From NCBI GenBank assembly GCA_016342345.1, contig JAEINO010000007.1, forward strand, positions 31,883 through 95,882: a stretch of 64,000 nucleotides of DNA, given 5' to 3'. The notes under the pieces are model-generated. The model had not been told where the DNA came from, ran no database searches, and worked only from the letters and a program-made list of their open reading frames with translations. Every line of letters begins with the position of its first letter. Position 1 is the stretch's first letter. This stretch comes from Pseudodesulfovibrio sp. Its GTDB lineage: Bacteria > Desulfobacterota > Desulfovibrionia > Desulfovibrionales > Desulfovibrionaceae. The position numbers and the translations under genes were made by a program. Shown one piece after another: positions 61,545 to 64,000 of the stretch.

Positions 61545-62009
61545 ATGCTGAAACTGATCTTCAAATCATCAGGCGGTGACTTGCGCCTTGACGCTGACCG
61601 CCTTGCCACGGCCTCCGATCTGGAGACTGCCGTTGTCATCTCTCTTTTCACCGACCAACTGGCCGAGCACGACGAGGAATTGCCCTTTGGCGAGTCTGAC
61701 CGGCGCGGCTGGTGTCTGGATCATACCTTGCCCAAGCTGCCCGACGGCACGCCCGACCGCATCGGCTCCAAACTTTGGATGCTCAAACGTGAGAAGCTGA
61801 CGCCGGAGACCGTGGAGCGATATCGCGAGTACGTCGTCGCAGCCCTCCAATGGCTGATCGACGAAGGTGCGGCTACGTCAATCGAGGTCAAGGCCGAGCG
61901 CGTGGGCAACACCATGATTGCCTTGTCCGGGCGTATTATCGAGGCTGATGGTCCTTATGATTGGGCGTTCAACATCGATACCGAAACCATGCAACCGGAA
62001 CGAGGATAG
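61545..62009 (+). CDS. Baseplate protein, phage GP46 family
   Basis: A 154-residue protein with the GP46 features: D-rich opening, VVISLFTDQLAEHDEELP, and RRGWCLDHTLP near residue 52. It is part of the Mu-type baseplate wedge. It is followed with minimal overlap by baseplate J. Confidence 0.88.
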   Translation: MLKLIFKSSGGDLRLDADRLATASDLETAVVISLFTDQLAEHDEELPFGESDRRGWCLDHTLPKLPDGTPDRIGSKLWMLKREKLTPETVERYREYVVAALQWLIDEGAATSIEVKAERVGNTMIALSGRIIEADGPYDWAFNIDTETMQPERG

Positions 62010-62011
62010 TG

Positions 62012-63070
62012 ATGCCACACTCCAGACCATCCCTTCTTGAAATAGTGGACCGGAACGAAGCTACTGCCGCGAGTAATCTTGGCCTGCCCGAATTGCCGCG
62101 ACGCAGCGTGGAGTCCGTGCTGCTTCGTGCGCAGGCAGGTGGTACGCATCTGCTCTATGGATATATCAATTGGGGAACGAAGCAGTTTCTACCCACGAGA
62201 TGTGATCCAGAGGAGCTGCCCGACCATGCCTATCTGTGGAACAAGCCGCGAAAGGATGCGACCGTTGCATCCGGCCCGGTGGACATTCTCGGCACCGACG
62301 GTGCGGTTATTCCCATCGAGACCGAGATTCTGCGAAACGACGGCAAAGTTTATCTGACCACCGCAGAAGTCACTGTCTCTGATGGTTCCGCCACCTTGGA
62401 AGTGGAGGCTGACGAAGCCGGGGCCGCAGGTAATGCCTCTGCCGGGACATCCCTGACGCTGGCGGCACCCATCGCGGGCGTCCAGTCAACGGCGTTGGTA
62501 GCTGCTGCGGGTATCGATGGGGGGTTCGATATCGAGGATGAAGAGGACTGGCGCGGTCGCATTGTTGAACGCGTCCAGAAGACTCCACATGGTGGCAATG
62601 TCACGGACTTTGAGATGTGGGCCAAGGAAGTTCCGGGCGTGACTCGTGCCTGGGCGTACAAGAATTATTTCGAGGCCAGTTCCAAGCAGGTTGGTGTGGC
62701 CTTTGTTTGCGACGATGCCGAAGGCGGTCCTATCCCGACATCGGAGAAGGTGGACGAGGTGTTGGTTTATCTGGATTCGGTTTGTTCGGCCACGGCGCAT
62801 CCGGTGCCGTTCGCGCCTACGGCCAAGACCATTGATTTCGATATCAGATTGACCCCGGATTCCATTGCCGTGCGTGCGGCAGTGGAGCTTGAGTTGCGTG
62901 ATCTGCTCCAGCGCGAAGGCAAGCCGGATACGACTATCCTGTTGAGTCATGTGCGCGAGGCCATCAGCACCGCGCCGGGCGAGTACGATTTTGCCATGAC
63001 CGGACCGGACGCTGACATCGTGATCGCCAAGGGCGAGTTCCCGATCTTCGGCTCTATCACTTGGGAGTAA
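62012..63070 (+). CDS. Baseplate J-like protein (Mu gp47)
   Basis: A 352-residue protein. RPSLLEIVDRNEATAASNL, LLYGYINWGTKQFLPT, GDWRGRIVERVQKTPHGGN-like DWRGRIVERVQKTPHGGN and PGVTRAWAY fit the baseplate J/gp47 family. CGAGGATAG precedes the ATG at 62012. Confidence 0.92.
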   Translation: MPHSRPSLLEIVDRNEATAASNLGLPELPRRSVESVLLRAQAGGTHLLYGYINWGTKQFLPTRCDPEELPDHAYLWNKPRKDATVASGPVDILGTDGAVIPIETEILRNDGKVYLTTAEVTVSDGSATLEVEADEAGAAGNASAGTSLTLAAPIAGVQSTALVAAAGIDGGFDIEDEEDWRGRIVERVQKTPHGGNVTDFEMWAKEVPGVTRAWAYKNYFEASSKQVGVAFVCDDAEGGPIPTSEKVDEVLVYLDSVCSATAHPVPFAPTAKTIDFDIRLTPDSIAVRAAVELELRDLLQREGKPDTTILLSHVREAISTAPGEYDFAMTGPDADIVIAKGEFPIFGSITWE

Positions 63071-63073
63071 TTC

Positions 63074-63679
63074 ATGCAGTCGTACACTCCTGAACAATAT
63101 CTGGACATGCTGCTCCAGCTCCTGCCGCCCGGTGCGGCATGGCCGCGTGAGGAAGGCGAGGTCCGTGACGCACTGCTCGGTGCCACCGCTCAGGAATTCC
63201 ACCGCGTGGACAAGGACACGCTGCTCATGGTGTCCGAGTCCAATCCGCTTCGGACGATCCTGATGCTGGAGGAATGGGAAATTTTCGCCGGTCTGCCGGA
63301 TGAATGCTCGCAGAGTTATGAGACCGTGGCTGAACGCCGGGCCGCAGTGGTCGCCAAGATCACGGCCACAGGCGGGCAGTCCCTTGCATATTTGGTGGAG
63401 ATGGCAACGAATTTCACAGGTCAGGTCTGCACCGGACAGAAGTTCCAGGCCTTCCGGGCCGGGGCTTCGACCGCAGGAGAATCCTTGACCAATGACCCTT
63501 GGGATTATTGGTACGGCATCCATGTGCCTGACACCGTGGTCCGTCCGTTTTGTGCGGGTGCGTCCATGGCGGGAGAACCTCTGAACACCTGGGGCCACGA
63601 ACGCCTGGTGTGCATAATCAACCAACTCGGCCCGGCAGAAGGTCAGGCCCAACTCACCTACGGAGGAAACGATGGATAG
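63074..63679 (+). CDS. Tail protein gp48-like (DUF2313)
   Basis: A 201-residue protein: YLDMLLQLLPPGAAWPREEG, the DUF2313 opening, and a long helix. In Mu it follows gp47 and joins the fibre to the baseplate. The middle holds two similar short blocks (AFRAGASTAGESL and PFCAGASMAGEPL), an internal duplication. Confidence 0.9.
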   Translation: MQSYTPEQYLDMLLQLLPPGAAWPREEGEVRDALLGATAQEFHRVDKDTLLMVSESNPLRTILMLEEWEIFAGLPDECSQSYETVAERRAAVVAKITATGGQSLAYLVEMATNFTGQVCTGQKFQAFRAGASTAGESLTNDPWDYWYGIHVPDTVVRPFCAGASMAGEPLNTWGHERLVCIINQLGPAEGQAQLTYGGNDG

Positions 63680-64000
63680 AATTAATCATCCGACTGCCAC
63701 GCCGGAGAGAATGTTTACCGATGGCAACCCGGCCCAGGGGCAGGCTGCCACTGTGGTCCCGGCCAACTGGCTGAACATGATTCAGGAGGAGATTTGTGCT
63801 GTTATCGTGGCTGCTGAAATTGATCTGGATGGAAGCAAACAGGACCAGCTCAAAACCGCGATCGGCGTCATGCTTGCCAATCTCGATATTTATTCTGATC
63901 CGCACGAGTGGGGTAAAGGCCAGCGTTACGCCCAGACCACTCTTCCAATTGTTGCCGGAGCGGTAGCGTGGAATATGGAAGCCAACCCCGTGGCTGTACT
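63672..64000 (+). CDS. Tail fibre protein, N-terminal part (cut by window edge)
   Basis: The first 109 residues are visible: DRINHPTATPERMFTDGNPAQGQ-type opening, then VVPANWLNMIQEEICAVI, as in many phage tail fibre and collar proteins. GGAGGAAACG precedes the ATG, which overlaps the end of the previous gene. The rest, including the receptor-binding part, lies beyond the window. Confidence 0.85.
   Translation, partial: MDRINHPTATPERMFTDGNPAQGQAATVVPANWLNMIQEEICAVIVAAEIDLDGSKQDQLKTAIGVMLANLDIYSDPHEWGKGQRYAQTTLPIVAGAVAWNMEANPVAV

Larger units (their letters stand above)
39208..64000 (+). mobile_element. Prophage: lambda-like head with Mu/P2-like contractile tail (right end outside window)
   Basis: From about 39,300 to the window end every gene is rightward and phage-like: helicase and primase, terminase, portal, protease, capsid, lysis-type genes, then sheath, tube, tape measure, baseplate and fibre. 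The left edge is taken as the end of tRNA-Lys but is not proven; the true boundary lies between 39,208 and 39,639. No integrase, repressor or excision gene is seen, so they should lie past 64,000. All reading frames of the packaging, head and tail genes are intact, so it may be functional. Confidence 0.9.

Noticed and set aside
61234..61551. Open frame with a good ribosome site overlapping the small membrane protein
   Set aside because: The product is rich in Cys, Arg and Ser, without protein-like pattern, and runs through the start of the GP46 gene; the membrane protein frame is more convincing.
1..64000. CRISPR arrays, rRNA genes and insertion sequences
   Set aside because: I looked for regular repeat-spacer units, rRNA signatures and transposase motifs and saw none in the window.

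Overview
The chromosomal part of this window (about 1-39,207) looks like a motile, Gram-negative, sulfate-reducing bacterium of the Desulfovibrio/Pseudodesulfovibrio type. The evidence is a dsrC gene with both C-terminal redox cysteines, an Rnf cluster headed by a ten-haem cytochrome c, lpxC for lipid A synthesis, and a flagellar export and regulation operon with fliA, flhF and flhG. The species call is inference from gene content only.

Region by region. 1-3,863: minus-strand Rnf operon (cytochrome, rnfC, rnfD, rnfG, start of rnfE) for ion-coupled electron transfer between ferredoxin, NADH and the periplasmic cytochrome pool, with two palindromes upstream. 4,142-10,903: mixed genes including a PilZ protein, a thioredoxin-reductase-like flavoprotein without an evident NADPH motif, a membrane fatty acid hydroxylase, a receiver-TPR protein, an HD protein, a lone receiver and a Tim44-like protein. 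11,295-16,421: dsrC with a structured leader, then rpmE, DUF1385, prfA, prmC, then lpxC. 16,477-26,002: minus-strand flagellar operon fliR-flhB-flhA-flhF-flhG-fliA-cheY-fliL plus three small genes. 26,156-39,034: housekeeping genes (M23 peptidase, ttcA-like, DUF4340, rpoZ-dnaJ-moaC, hisH-hisF, J-domain protein, YkgJ-like and CoA-binding proteins, M24 peptidase, iron alcohol dehydrogenase, DsbD-like protein).

At 39,132-39,207 lies tRNA-Lys(CTT), and beyond it a prophage runs to the end of the window, all on the plus strand. It has replication genes (SF3 helicase, CHC2/Toprim primase) around an iteron-like, AT-rich spacer; a lambda-like head module (GpA-type terminase, portal, S49 protease with a nested scaffold start, decoration protein, capsid protein, gpZ and FII-like joining proteins); a lysis-type cassette; and a Mu/P2-like contractile tail (sheath, tube, E/E' chaperones with a slippery heptamer, tape measure, N, P, baseplate 45/46/47/48, fibre start). 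No integrase or repressor is in view; they would have to lie beyond 64,000.

The most interesting locus is 59,865-61,495. There the baseplate spike gene carries an extra C-terminal domain of about 200 residues that resembles DUF6402, a family I associate with type VI secretion spike loci. It is followed at once by a small three-helix membrane protein, and the pair sits inside an otherwise canonical Mu baseplate gene order. This has the layout of a spike-borne cargo with a companion (possibly immunity) protein. Other notable signals are the T_TTT_TTC frameshift site at 55,825, three 15-bp palindromes at exact 17-bp spacing at 46,326-46,374, and the hairpin pair in the dsrC leader.
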